A stretch of 64,000 nucleotides of DNA, from assembly GCF_030252345.1 (NCBI RefSeq), contig NZ_CP126980.1, positions 3,735,501 through 3,799,500 on the forward strand. Reading direction: 5' to 3'. A model generated the notes under the pieces. The model searched no databases, had not been told where the DNA came from, and saw only the letters and a list, made by a program, of their open reading frames with translations. Below, piece after piece: positions 32,578 through 41,205 of the stretch (the stretch's first letter is position 1; each line of letters opens with the position of its first letter). Made by a program: the position numbers and the translations under genes. This DNA is from Actinoplanes oblitus. GTDB taxonomy: Bacteria; Actinomycetota; Actinomycetes; Mycobacteriales; Micromonosporaceae.

Positions 32578-34767
32578 GTGTGGGGCTGGTGGATCGTGGC
32601 CGGGGTGCTGGCCACGGCCGGCTACTACCTGCTGCCCACCGGCGGGTTCGCGGCCAACCTCGTCTACAACGGGATCGGCCTGATGTCGGTGGTGGCGATC
32701 CTGGGCGGCGCCCGGCTGCACCGGCCGCGCAACCCGGCGGTCTGGTACTGGTTCGCCGCCGGGCAGGCCACCTGGGTGGCCGGCGACCTGATGTACGAGT
32801 ACTACGAGTACGTCCTGCACCAGTCGCCGTACCCGTCGTTCGCCGACGTGTTGTACCTGGCCTCCTATCCGATGCTGGCGGTCGGCCTGTGGCTGCTGGT
32901 CCGCGGCCGGGGCGGCGGCGCGGCGCGGCTGGCCGACGCGGCGATCGCCGGCATCGGCGTCGGGCTGGCCCTGTGGATCTTCGTGCTGCACCCGATCGCC
33001 ACCGACTCGACGGCCTCCGCGCTGGAGCGGGCGATCAGCACCGCCTATCCGGCCGCCGACGTGCTGATCCTGGCGCTGCTGGCCCGGCTGCTGGTCAACC
33101 GGGGCGGTACCGCGAGCACCCGGCTGCTCGGGGTGGCCGTCCTGCTCCTGCTGGCCGCCGACGTCGCCTACTCGGTGGTCTCGTTCTACGCCGACGGCGA
33201 CGACCACCTGCTCTCGGGCGGCTGGCTGCTCTCCTACGTGCTGTGGGGCGCCGCGTCGCTGCACCCGTCGATCACGGTGCAGCCGGCGCGGGAGGAGGGC
33301 GCGGCGCGCGTCGGGTGGGTGCAGTTCGCCACGCTCACCGGCTGCGCGCTGCTGGCGCCGGTGATGCTGTTCATCCCGGGGGTCGGCGACAACACCGTCG
33401 ACCGGCTCGCGATCGGCGCCGGGTCGGTGGTGCTGTTCCTGCTCTCGGTGACCCGGGTGCTCGGCCTGTCCCGGACCGTGCAGGGCCAGACCGCCGAGCT
33501 GGCGCGCATCGCCCTGCACGACGACCTGACCGGCCTGCCGAACCGGCGGCACTTCGAGCAGGCGCTCGGCGAGAGCGTCCCGGGTGGCGGCTCGCTGCAC
33601 GTGGTCTTCCTCGGCCTGAGCGGCCTCAAGAACATCAACGACGAACTCGGCCGGCCGGTCGGCGACCAGGTTGTCGCGGTCTCCGCGGCCCGGATCTTCG
33701 CGTCCGCGCCGGAGGCCACCCGGGTGGCGCGGATCGGCGGCGACGAGTTCGCCGTGGCGCTGCCGGACGCCGCCACCGCCGAGCGGGTCGCCCAGCGGCT
33801 CGTGGCGGTGCTGCGCGAGCCGGTCCGGGCCGGCGGGCACGAGCTGCTGGCCGGTGCCAGCATCGGCGTCGCCGAGGCCGGTGGTGTGGCGGAGGTGCTC
33901 CGCCGGGCCGAGGCCGCGATGCACGCCGCCAAACGGACCGGCGACCCGTACCGCTTCTGGTCGGCGGCGCTCGACGAGCGGGCCGGCGAGCACGCCCGGC
34001 TCGGCGCCGAGCTGCGCGCCGCGCTCGACGCCGGGCAGTTCCAGGTGGTCTACCAGCCGATCGTCCGGATGCCGGAGGCCCGGGTCACCGCTGTCGAGGC
34101 GCTGGTCCGCTGGCAGCACCCGCAGCGCGGCCAGGTCAGCCCGGCCGCGTTCATCCCGGTTGCCGAGCAGAACGGCCTGATCGTCGAGCTCGGCGCCTGG
34201 ATCCTGCACACCGCCTGCGAGCGGATGGCGCGCTGGCGGGCCGAGCTGGGCCCGGCGGCCCCGGACCGGGTCAGCGTGAACGTGTCCGCCCGGCAGCTGG
34301 CCCGGGCCGACTTCCCGGCGACCGTCGCGGCGGCGCTGGCCGACACCGGGCTGCCGCCGCAGTGCCTGACCGTCGAGGTCACCGAGACCGCGGTGTTCGG
34401 CGGGGGACAGGCGCTGACCGCGCTGCACGAGCTGCGCGCCCTCGGCGTACGGATCGCGCTGGACGACTTCGGCACCGGGCACTCCTCGCTGGGCCTGCTG
34501 CAGACCGTCCCAGTCGACGTGCTCAAGGTCGACAAGTCGTTCGTCGACAACATCACCGAGGCCGGCCGGCACACCGTCATCGCCCGGGCATTGATCCAGG
34601 TGAGCGACGGTCTCGGGCTGACCGCGGTGGCCGAGGGCGTGGAGACCGCGGAGCAGGCGGCCGCCCTCTATGATCTTGGTTACCGGTTGTTGCAGGGTTA
34701 CTACTTCGGCAAGCCGTCGGCTGAGCCGCAATTCCTGCTGGAACCGGCCGCTGCGGCTAATGTCTGA
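32578..34767 (+). CDS. Membrane GGDEF-EAL protein, GGDEF half degenerate
   Basis: 729 residues from GTG 32578 (GGGAG five bases upstream). Eight or nine membrane helices (residues ~3-300) precede GGDEF (about 312-470) and EAL (about 486-728). GGDEF itself is present (RIGGDEFAVAL), but the usual LDLDGFK metal site reads FLGLSGLKNIND, losing both Asp residues, so cyclase activity is doubtful. The EAL half is complete: VEALVRW, NVSARQL, VEVTETAVF, IALDDFGTGHSSL, LKVDKSFV and VAEGVET. Expected role: cyclic-di-GMP phosphodiesterase controlled by its membrane domain. Three bases separate it from the next gene. Confidence 0.88.
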   Translation: MWGWWIVAGVLATAGYYLLPTGGFAANLVYNGIGLMSVVAILGGARLHRPRNPAVWYWFAAGQATWVAGDLMYEYYEYVLHQSPYPSFADVLYLASYPMLAVGLWLLVRGRGGGAARLADAAIAGIGVGLALWIFVLHPIATDSTASALERAISTAYPAADVLILALLARLLVNRGGTASTRLLGVAVLLLLAADVAYSVVSFYADGDDHLLSGGWLLSYVLWGAASLHPSITVQPAREEGAARVGWVQFATLTGCALLAPVMLFIPGVGDNTVDRLAIGAGSVVLFLLSVTRVLGLSRTVQGQTAELARIALHDDLTGLPNRRHFEQALGESVPGGGSLHVVFLGLSGLKNINDELGRPVGDQVVAVSAARIFASAPEATRVARIGGDEFAVALPDAATAERVAQRLVAVLREPVRAGGHELLAGASIGVAEAGGVAEVLRRAEAAMHAAKRTGDPYRFWSAALDERAGEHARLGAELRAALDAGQFQVVYQPIVRMPEARVTAVEALVRWQHPQRGQVSPAAFIPVAEQNGLIVELGAWILHTACERMARWRAELGPAAPDRVSVNVSARQLARADFPATVAAALADTGLPPQCLTVEVTETAVFGGGQALTALHELRALGVRIALDDFGTGHSSLGLLQTVPVDVLKVDKSFVDNITEAGRHTVIARALIQVSDGLGLTAVAEGVETAEQAAALYDLGYRLLQGYYFGKPSAEPQFLLEPAAAANV

Positions 34768-34770
34768 GGA

Positions 34771-35817
34771 ATGTTCACCGTCAACGCGATCGCCGCCCCG
34801 TCGGCGACCGAACCGCTCGTCCGCACCACCATCGACCGGCGTGACCTGGGGCCGCGCGATGTGCTCATCGAGATCCGCTACGCCGGGATCTGCCACTCCG
34901 ACATCCACACCGTCCGCGGTGAGTGGGGCAAGGTGCCCTACCCGCTGACCGTCGGCCACGAGATCGTCGGCCGGGTCGCGGAGGTCGGCACCGAGGTCAC
35001 CAAGTTCGCCGTCGAGGACCGGGTCGGCGTCGGCTGCATGGTCAACTCCTGCCGCGAGTGCGGCAACTGCCGGGCCGGGCAGGAGCAGTACTGCGAGAAC
35101 GGCAACGTCGGGACCTACGCGAGCACCGACCGGGACGGCACGATCACCCAGGGCGGCTACTCCACGCACATCGTGGTCGACCAGGACTTCGTGCTGCGGG
35201 TGCCGGAGAGTCTGCCGTACGAGAAGGTCGCGCCCCTGCTCTGCGCCGGGATCACCACCTACTCGCCGCTGTCGCACTGGAAGGCCGGGCCCGGCAAGAA
35301 GGTCGCCGTGGTCGGCATGGGCGGCCTCGGCCACATGGCCGTGAAGATCGCCGCGGCGATGGGCGCCGAGGTGACGGTGCTCTCCCAGACCCTCGGCAAG
35401 AAGGACGACGGCCTGCGGTTCGGCGCCGAGCACTACTACGCCACCAAGGACCCGGCCACCTTCGAGGTCCTCAAGAACTCCTTCGACCTGATCATCAACA
35501 CGGTCAGCGCGCCCATCGACATGGCGGCCTACCTGCGGCTGCTGCGCCTCGACGGCACGCTGGTCAGCGTCGGCGCCCCGCCGGAGCCGCTGCCGGTCCC
35601 GGTGTTCGCGCTGTTCGGCAACCGCCGCTCGTTCGCCGGCTCCAGCATCGGCGGGATCGCCGAGACCCAGGAGATGCTGGACTTCTGCGCCGAGCGGGGG
35701 ATCGCCCCGGAGGTCGAGCTGATCGACGCGGACGCTGTCAACGAGGCGTATGAGCGGGTGCTCGCCTCGGACGTCCGCTACCGGTTCGTGATCGACGTGG
35801 ACTCGCTGCGCTCGTAA
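34771..35817 (+). CDS. Zinc alcohol dehydrogenase, cinnamyl-alcohol type (YahK-like)
   Basis: 348 residues. Catalytic zinc ligands in [12 protein letters not shown] and [10 protein letters not shown], structural zinc Cys4 in [15 protein letters not shown], and nucleotide loop [15 protein letters not shown]. The SQTLGKKDD after the second strand suggests NADPH preference. Reduces aldehydes of broad range. It follows the GGDEF-EAL gene by three bases, so the two are co-transcribed, an unexplained pairing. A perfect palindromic terminator follows. Confidence 0.92.
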   Translation: MFTVNAIAAPSATEPLVRTTIDRRDLGPRDVLIEIRYAGICHSDIHTVRGEWGKVPYPLTVGHEIVGRVAEVGTEVTKFAVEDRVGVGCMVNSCRECGNCRAGQEQYCENGNVGTYASTDRDGTITQGGYSTHIVVDQDFVLRVPESLPYEKVAPLLCAGITTYSPLSHWKAGPGKKVAVVGMGGLGHMAVKIAAAMGAEVTVLSQTLGKKDDGLRFGAEHYYATKDPATFEVLKNSFDLIINTVSAPIDMAAYLRLLRLDGTLVSVGAPPEPLPVPVFALFGNRRSFAGSSIGGIAETQEMLDFCAERGIAPEVELIDADAVNEAYERVLASDVRYRFVIDVDSLRS

Positions 35818-35837
35818 CCGAGACCGCTGCGGAAACC

Positions 35838-35871
35838 GGCCGTGATGATGCCCGCGGGCATCATCACGGCC
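35838..35871. terminator. Perfect 34-bp palindrome, terminator
   Basis: Two 17-base arms (first arm starts GGCCGTGATGATGCCCG) are exact complements with no spacer, 20 bases after the dehydrogenase stop. RNA would fold with a small forced loop. A CACTTCCTTT tract and a dispersed TTTCGGTACG copy follow. Confidence 0.75.
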
Positions 35872-35877
35872 ACTTCC

Positions 35878-35900
35878 TTTCGGTACGCGACGAGCACGCC
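35878..35900 (+). repeat. Dispersed TTTCGGTACG element
   Basis: TTTCGGTACGCGACGAGCAC follows the palindromic terminator of the dehydrogenase gene. Confidence 0.45.
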
Positions 35901-36100
35901 AGCCGCCGCGGCTCTCCGGCGCCACGTCAGCCGTCGCGGGACCCGGCCGTCGACGCACCCGCCACCCCCGCCCGCCGCTTCGGATGCGGCGACCGCGGCC
36001 GGGTCGCCGCCGACCGGCGCGCGAATCGGCTCGGGTTGCGGTTCGGTAGCACGAGCCGCCGGCGCCAGAAGTGCGGCTTCCCGATGCCGATGAGGCCAGC

Positions 36101-37534
36101 ATGACCCGCCGGATGCTCCAGCTTTACGTCGCCCTGGCCGCAGCCGCCGCCACGGCGGCGGGTGTGACGTCCGGAGGACCGTTCGGTGACCTGGTCTACT
36201 TCGGCGCCTACCTGCCCATGACGGGGTTGCTCTGCTGGTCCGCGGCCCGGCGCCGGCGCAGTTCCGACTACCTGCCCTGGCTGTGCCTGGCGCTGGGACA
36301 GGTGGCCTGGCTGACCGGCGACGCCGTCTATCCGGTGAGCACCTACCTGCACCGCGCCGTCGACGGGACGGCGTCCGCCGTGCTCTGGACCGCGGGCTAT
36401 CTGGCGTACGGCGCGGCCCTGGTCGCGATGGCCCGGCGCCGGGCCGGCCGATGGTTGCGGCCCGCGGTGCTGGACATGCTGACCATGGTGGTCGCCGCCT
36501 CGATCGTCATCTGGGTCGCGTTCGTCTCGCCGTTCCTGACCGAGCTGGCCGCCGACCCGCTCGGCGCCTACCTGTACCTGATGGGCCCGATGGGCGACCT
36601 CGGGATCTTCGCCGGGGTGCTGCTGCTGGTGTTCTCGCCGGGCCGGCGCGGCGGCGCGACCCGGCTGCTGGTGTCGTCAGCGGTCCTGCGCATCGCCTCC
36701 GACCTGGGTTCGAACTTCATCCCCTCGCTCGACCAGTCCGCGGCGGTCGCCACCGCGGTGATCCTGCTGAGCAACGGCCTGCTGATCGCGGCGGCGCTGC
36801 ACGAGCAGAGCGGTGAGCTGACCGTCGCCGCGCGCCGATCCCCGACGCTGCACGCGGCCCGGATCTGGTTCCTCGGCGTCGGCCTGCTGACCGCGCCCGC
36901 CGCGCTCTTCGCCCGCCGCGACTACGCCGAGGGCGAGCGGCTCCTGCTGTTCAGCGCCACGGTGGTCACCGCCGCGCTCATCCTGGCCCGGTTCGCCAGC
37001 GCGCTGCGGTCGCTGGAGCGGGCGGAACGGACCCTCGACCACCGCAGCCGGCACGACCCGCTGACCGGACTGCTCAACCGGGCCGCGCTCGGCGACGAGC
37101 TGGAGGCCTGCCCGCCCGGCTCCACGGTGCTCTACCTGGACCTGGACGGCTTCAAGGCGGTCAACGACGGCTTCGGGCACGCCGCCGGCGACGCGATCCT
37201 GCGGACCGTGGCGCAGCGCCTGACCGCGGCGGTCCGGGACTGCGACACGGTGGCCCGGCTGGGCGGGGACGAATTCGCGGTGGTGCTGACCGGGCTGAGC
37301 AGTACGGACGCCGTCCCGGTCGCCGAGCGCATCCTGCGCGACGTGGCGGTTCCGGTCGAGCACGAGGGCGCCTGGCACACCGTCGGTGCGAGCATCGGCA
37401 TCGCGGGCATCGACGCCCCCGGGTCGACGGCGGAGTGGCGGCCCGCGGCGTTGCTGCGCGCCGCCGACACCGCGATGTACCAGGCGAAGCGTCTCGGGCG
37501 AGGCCGGTGGGTGCTGGCGGAGGCGGCCGCCTGA
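36101..37534 (+). CDS. Membrane diguanylate cyclase (GGDEF)
   Basis: 477 residues from ATG 36101. About nine or ten membrane helices fill residues 5-310. A complete GGDEF domain follows (~325-477): DPLTGLLNRAALGDEL, VLYLDLDGFKAVNDGFGHAAG, LGGDEFAVVL and a C-terminal AADTAMYQAKRLGRGR. Both metal-binding Asp and the GGDEF loop are intact, so cyclic-di-GMP synthesis is expected. No RxxD inhibitory site is obvious. The helical N-terminus resembles that of the GGDEF-EAL protein at 32578, suggesting the two share an input and oppose each other. Confidence 0.9.
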   Translation: MTRRMLQLYVALAAAAATAAGVTSGGPFGDLVYFGAYLPMTGLLCWSAARRRRSSDYLPWLCLALGQVAWLTGDAVYPVSTYLHRAVDGTASAVLWTAGYLAYGAALVAMARRRAGRWLRPAVLDMLTMVVAASIVIWVAFVSPFLTELAADPLGAYLYLMGPMGDLGIFAGVLLLVFSPGRRGGATRLLVSSAVLRIASDLGSNFIPSLDQSAAVATAVILLSNGLLIAAALHEQSGELTVAARRSPTLHAARIWFLGVGLLTAPAALFARRDYAEGERLLLFSATVVTAALILARFASALRSLERAERTLDHRSRHDPLTGLLNRAALGDELEACPPGSTVLYLDLDGFKAVNDGFGHAAGDAILRTVAQRLTAAVRDCDTVARLGGDEFAVVLTGLSSTDAVPVAERILRDVAVPVEHEGAWHTVGASIGIAGIDAPGSTAEWRPAALLRAADTAMYQAKRLGRGRWVLAEAAA

Positions 37535-37738
37535 CAAAGCGGCGGTGAGCTTGTCGTTCAACCTCCAGGTCCAGGGTTGCGCCGCTCGCAAGGCCTGTTT
37601 CGCTTGGACCTCCACCCTGCCCAGGGCACGGCGGAGGTTTAGAAATTCCGGCGCGACGAGGTGCCTGACCAGCGCGTGTACGTAAACGTCGCCGCTCCGA
37701 CCCACGAAGCCGGGAGGAGCGCTGGGCTCCTCCATCAT
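37535..37738 (-). pseudogene. 3'-truncated hypothetical gene
   Basis: From ATG 37738 (overlapping the upstream stop as TGATG) the frame reads MMEEPSAPPGFVGRSGDVYV and HALVRHLVAPEFLNLRRALG, a natural-looking helical protein. It then has no stop before running antisense into the 3' end of the cyclase gene at 37534. The original C-terminus seems to have been lost when the cyclase side was joined. No function recognised. Confidence 0.45.
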
Positions 37739-38082
37739 CAAGCAGCCTCGATGTCGAGTAGCTCCGGCGATGGGAGTTCTTCCGGGTCCGTCTCCTCGAC
37801 GCCGACCCACTCGATGCCGCCGAGGACTTCACCGCGCTGCGGATCCTCGATCGTGTAGAGGAACAGACCGTTATGGGACCCTCGAACGCCCGCATTGGCT
37901 CGTGTGGTGATCCCGGGCCCGCGGCCACGCTGGAAGTCGATGGACGGGCACCCGCAGCCGCATGTGTCGACGACGACTATTTCCATCGCCTGGCACCGCA
38001 GAGTTGCAACGTCAGGGAAGTCAACCGCCAGAAGCGCGTCAAGCACAGCTCGCTCTCGCTGTGTCAGCGGTCTTGCATCCAT
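37738..38082 (-). CDS. Conserved hypothetical protein
   Basis: 114 residues from ATG 38082. It opens with LTQRERAVLDALLAVDFPDV, a helical start, then a beta segment with a Cys-rich turn VVDTCGCGCPSIDF, and ends acidic (EETDPEELPSPELLDIEA). The Cys cluster could bind metal. Its stop overlaps the truncated gene downstream (TGATG), so both came from one operon. Not recognised. It sits beside the integrase fragment in a patchy region. Confidence 0.65.
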   Translation of the reverse strand: MDARPLTQRERAVLDALLAVDFPDVATLRCQAMEIVVVDTCGCGCPSIDFQRGRGPGITTRANAGVRGSHNGLFLYTIEDPQRGEVLGGIEWVGVEETDPEELPSPELLDIEAA

Positions 38083-38121
38083 GCTGTGATCATCCCACCG
38101 GCGTCAGACGGTCAGCATCCA

Positions 38122-38307
38122 TCGGTGATGCACTCGTAGAACTGCCGCAGTGTGCTCTGGTAGCCGAGCAGCGTGGCGTGACTGACGTGCTTTGACCGCC
38201 CGCGCTTCGGCGAAGAACGCGTCAGCGTCTGCCGCGCTCCACGCCCATGGGCCGGCGTCGGTGTATGTCACGGAACCGCCGTACGAGACGCTCGCCGGGT
38301 TCGATGG
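38122..38307 (-). pseudogene. Fragment of tyrosine integrase (second copy)
   Basis: This stretch aligns at DNA level with 16330-16510 inside the intact integrase: shared runs include TTCGGCGAAGAACGCGTCAG, CGTCTGCCGCGCTCCACGCC and GGGCCGGCGTCGGTGTA. It corresponds to integrase residues ~80-145. An extra T in GTGCTTTGACCGCC and changes in GTGTATGTCACGGAACC break the frame. It is a decayed relic of a homologous element, 22 kb from the live copy. Confidence 0.85.
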
Positions 38308-38450
38308 AGATCCGGACGTCGGCTGCGAGCGTCAGGGCATGCAGGCGCGGCATGGAGGCGGGAATCTGGTTCCGGGCCGGGATCCGCATCGCACTACCCG
38401 GGCTCGTGCGTGGCTGCCGAGTACGGTGATTGATTCAGCGTCTCTGGTGA

Positions 38451-39719
38451 TCACTGCAAGACGTCGTCCCAGTCCCATGCCGGAGCGGGGGTGCCGTCTG
38501 CCTCTCGGCCGAACCGATAGAGCTGCTCGTTGCCGGGCTGCTCGCGGAATAGGAGGAACTGTCCCGCTTCGGGCAGCCGCTGTGCGTACATCTCAGCCTG
38601 GTCGTTCGCTCCGGCCTTGCGCAGCGCCGCCAGCACAAGGGCCGCGGCCTGTTTGTCGATGCCGATCGTCACCCGCATCCCCAGATCGCGGCTGAGCAGG
38701 ACGGCGACCTCGTCCTGTGCGTCAGCCTCGACCAAGGTGTCGAGTATCCCGGCGACGGCCCTCTGATCGCTCAGTTGGATACGTCCCACCACGCGACCGG
38801 CTAGCAGCCTGACCTGCTTCGGCTGCGCGGCATGCCAAAGCCCGTGCAGCAGCGACTGAACGAGACCGGGCTGATGCAGCACGTCGTCCTGGATACCGGC
38901 GGTGATCCGGCGGGCCAACCGGGTGACCTGCTCGTGGGCACCCGCCTCGTGCAGCTCTATGAGGAGATCCGGCAGCCCGTACGGGCGGTCGAGTCTGATT
39001 TGTTCGGCCGGATCACGAGACACCAGCACGGCGACCGCATCGCCTGCCCCGGCCGCCCGCGCCTCTCTCACGAACTGCGACACCGCATACGGATTGTCCA
39101 CACCAACGACGGGGCTGGCCCTGACCGCTAGCTGGTGGGCCTGGTCGAGTTCGCCCTCCTCGCGTAGTTCGTGAAGCACGACGGAAACGGCAATCGGGTC
39201 ATCAAGACGGACGGTGGTCGCGTCGAGGCCGGCAGGAGGACTATTCGCGTGCTCTTCGGCGAACCAGCGCTGCGCCTCGACGATCGCCGCCGGCGGGTCG
39301 ACGCCTGACCAGGGGTTATCGAGGCTGGCAAGGTCACTGCCACGCTCTGCCAACCGCCGGACCAATTCGTCTTCGCCGAGTTCCCGTAGCCCGGTGACCA
39401 GACTCGCGACACCAGACGGGTCATCGAGACGAACACCCGCGACCACGCGTCCGGCCAACTCCCGTGCCTCGGCGTCCGCGCCCACCCGACGCAGCGCCAG
39501 TAGAAGGCTCGCCGCCGTCCCGGAATCATCAACGGGTGCGCTTTCGGCCACCCACCGAGCTGCACACAAGTCGCCGGGGTGCGCCCTGTCCCAGCACCCG
39601 ACCAGGAGGATGGCCGCCCACGTGTCACCGGCCAGCACGGCGCGCGCATACAACCGAGCGGCTTCGCGAAGCAGACCCCGTTCCTCGAAGCCCGACCGGA
39701 TCTCGTTCAGGTGGACCAC
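38451..39719 (-). CDS. Helical-repeat protein with conserved WDWDD-type tail
   Basis: 422 residues. Degenerate units of about 55-60 residues repeat the pattern VxLDDPxxVxxLLxxLRExGA: GVRLDDPSGVASLVTGLREL, VRLDDPIAVSVVLHELREEG, IRLDRPYGLPDLLIELHEAG and RIQLSDQRAVAGILDTLVEA. The C-terminus LYRFGREADGTPAPAWDWDD is a tail shared, from memory, by repeat proteins of other actinomycetes. No catalytic or membrane segment. Role unknown; the array suggests protein binding. Neighbours are relics and a TetR regulator. Confidence 0.7.
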   Translation of the reverse strand: MVHLNEIRSGFEERGLLREAARLYARAVLAGDTWAAILLVGCWDRAHPGDLCAARWVAESAPVDDSGTAASLLLALRRVGADAEARELAGRVVAGVRLDDPSGVASLVTGLRELGEDELVRRLAERGSDLASLDNPWSGVDPPAAIVEAQRWFAEEHANSPPAGLDATTVRLDDPIAVSVVLHELREEGELDQAHQLAVRASPVVGVDNPYAVSQFVREARAAGAGDAVAVLVSRDPAEQIRLDRPYGLPDLLIELHEAGAHEQVTRLARRITAGIQDDVLHQPGLVQSLLHGLWHAAQPKQVRLLAGRVVGRIQLSDQRAVAGILDTLVEADAQDEVAVLLSRDLGMRVTIGIDKQAAALVLAALRKAGANDQAEMYAQRLPEAGQFLLFREQPGNEQLYRFGREADGTPAPAWDWDDVLQ

Positions 39720-40101
39720 AGATGCCTAGCCTATTGCCCGCCCAGACCGCCCACCGCAGGAAACCACCCGGCCCACGTACATCCGGCGGAACGCCGCGCA
39801 CGGTCGGCGGCAGAACCGTACATGCTGGGATTGTTCCGTCGAGGCGCTCAAGGCAGGCCCGGCACGTGTGGTCCCCAGTGGGACCACACTGCCGTCGCCA
39901 GACGCCAGTAAGGAACTGCGACTCCCGGGAGCTGCCGCCACGTTAGAACTGGTTGAACGACAAGCCAACCGCTCGACAAGGCGGCCACGGCCGCCCGATG
40001 AAGCGAATGCGGCCACCCGGCCGGAACCGGCCCGGCGACGGCTCGCCACTGTGGCGGTGGTTATATTTACGACCGGTCGGTCTTTTTGTAGTGTCGGGGC
40101 C
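39720..40101. other. Intergenic region upstream of TetR gene
   Basis: About 380 bases, no convincing gene; the long open frame on the minus strand is Ser/Arg-rich and antisense-like. It holds a strong hairpin at 39866-39889 and an AT-rich stretch TTATATTTAC just before the TetR gene, with GACCGGTC (40071-40078) as a possible operator core. Confidence 0.5.
39866..39889. terminator. 10-bp perfect stem-loop
   Basis: GTGTGGTCCC-CAGT-GGGACCACAC, in the spacer between the divergent repeat protein and the TetR gene. No T run follows, so a regulatory hairpin or protein site is equally possible. Confidence 0.4.
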
Positions 40102-40725
40102 ATGGCGCAGGACGGCAGATTGCTCCGCGGCGAGCGGACCCGGACCGCGGTGCTCGACCAGGCGATGCTGCTGGCCACCGTCTCCGGGCTCGACGGGCTG
40201 TCGCTGAGCCAGGTCGCCGAGGCGCTCGGGGTGAGCAAGTCCGGCCTGTTCGCGCACTGGCGATCCAAGCAGGAGCTGCAGCTCGCCGTGATCGACCACG
40301 CCCGGGCGCAGTGGACCGAGCGGGTGATCCGCCCGGCCGTCGCCGAGCCGGCCGGGCTACGGCGGCTGTCTGCGGTGCACGACCGGCGGCTGGCGTTCTA
40401 CGAGGCCGGGGTGCTGCCCGGGGGCTGCTTCTTCGCCAACGCGCACTTCGAGTTCAACGCGCGGCCCGGCGTGATCAAGGATCGGCTCGCCACCGAGCAG
40501 CGCGACTGGATGGCCTTCCTCACCCGGGTCGCCGCCGACGCCGTCGGCCTCGGCGAGCTGCGGCCCGGCGTCGATCCGGAGCAGCTGGCCTATCTGGTCG
40601 AGTCGCTCGGCGTCTGCGCCGTCATGCAGGCCAGCGCCCCGGCCTACCGGCACGCCCGCCGGGCGTTGCACGAGCACCTGCGAGCGATCGCCACCGACCC
40701 GTCGATTCTGGGGGAATTGTCATGA
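40102..40725 (+). CDS. TetR family regulator
   Basis: 207 residues from ATG 40102. HTH: AVLDQAMLLATVSGLDGLSL and VAEALGVSKSGLFAHWRSKQ. The C-terminal half is the usual dimer and ligand domain (EAGVLPGGCFFANAHFEFNA is typical of TetR_C groups near acyl-CoA genes). The stop overlaps the thioesterase start (ATGA), so it likely controls its own operon, probably in response to an acyl or aromatic compound. The promoter region has TTATATT and a GACCGGTC core. Confidence 0.88.
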   Translation: MAQDGRLLRGERTRTAVLDQAMLLATVSGLDGLSLSQVAEALGVSKSGLFAHWRSKQELQLAVIDHARAQWTERVIRPAVAEPAGLRRLSAVHDRRLAFYEAGVLPGGCFFANAHFEFNARPGVIKDRLATEQRDWMAFLTRVAADAVGLGELRPGVDPEQLAYLVESLGVCAVMQASAPAYRHARRALHEHLRAIATDPSILGELS

Positions 40726-41153
40726 CCACCGTTGTGGAGAGCGGCGCCGTGGTGCGCATGCCGGTGCACTTCGACGATCTGGACGCGATGGGCGTCCTGC
40801 ACAACTCGCGCTACGCGGTGCTCGTCGAGCGGGCCGTGGCCCTCTGGTGGACCGAGCGCGGCGTCTCGTTCGCCGGTGGCCACCCCACCACGCCTGACGC
40901 GTTCAACGTCGTCCGGGAGTACGCGATCACCTTCCACCGCCCGGTGACCGGCACCGGGGAGATCGCCGTGCGCTTCTGGCTCGACCGGCTCGGCACCTCC
41001 AGCGCGGAGTACGGCTTCCGGGTCGCCTCGCTCGACGGCGGGACGGTGTTCGCCGAGGGCCGCCGGGTGAACATCCGGGTCGACCCGGCGTCGATGCGCC
41101 CCGCGCCGTGGACCGAGCACGGCCGGGCCGTCGCCGCCACCCTGGTGCGCTGA
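40722..41153 (+). CDS. Acyl-CoA thioesterase, 4HBT hotdog fold
   Basis: 143 residues from ATG 40722, overlapping the TetR stop. The active-site segment FDDLDAMGVLHNSRYAVLVE carries the catalytic Asp and the HNSRY helix of 4-hydroxybenzoyl-CoA-thioesterase-like enzymes. The central hot-dog helix is followed by strands ending EGRRVNIRVDP. Hydrolyses an acyl-CoA in the cytosol; chain preference unknown. Co-regulated with the TetR gene. Confidence 0.88.
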   Translation: MTTVVESGAVVRMPVHFDDLDAMGVLHNSRYAVLVERAVALWWTERGVSFAGGHPTTPDAFNVVREYAITFHRPVTGTGEIAVRFWLDRLGTSSAEYGFRVASLDGGTVFAEGRRVNIRVDPASMRPAPWTEHGRAVAATLVR

Positions 41154-41205
41154 TTCATCCCTGGCGAGGGGTGTCCGGCCGGCCGCGGCGACCGAGAGTG
41201 GGGCG

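Noticed and set aside
32158..36102. 1314-codon minus-strand frame
   Set aside because: It is antisense to four well-supported genes; long open antisense frames are normal at this GC content.
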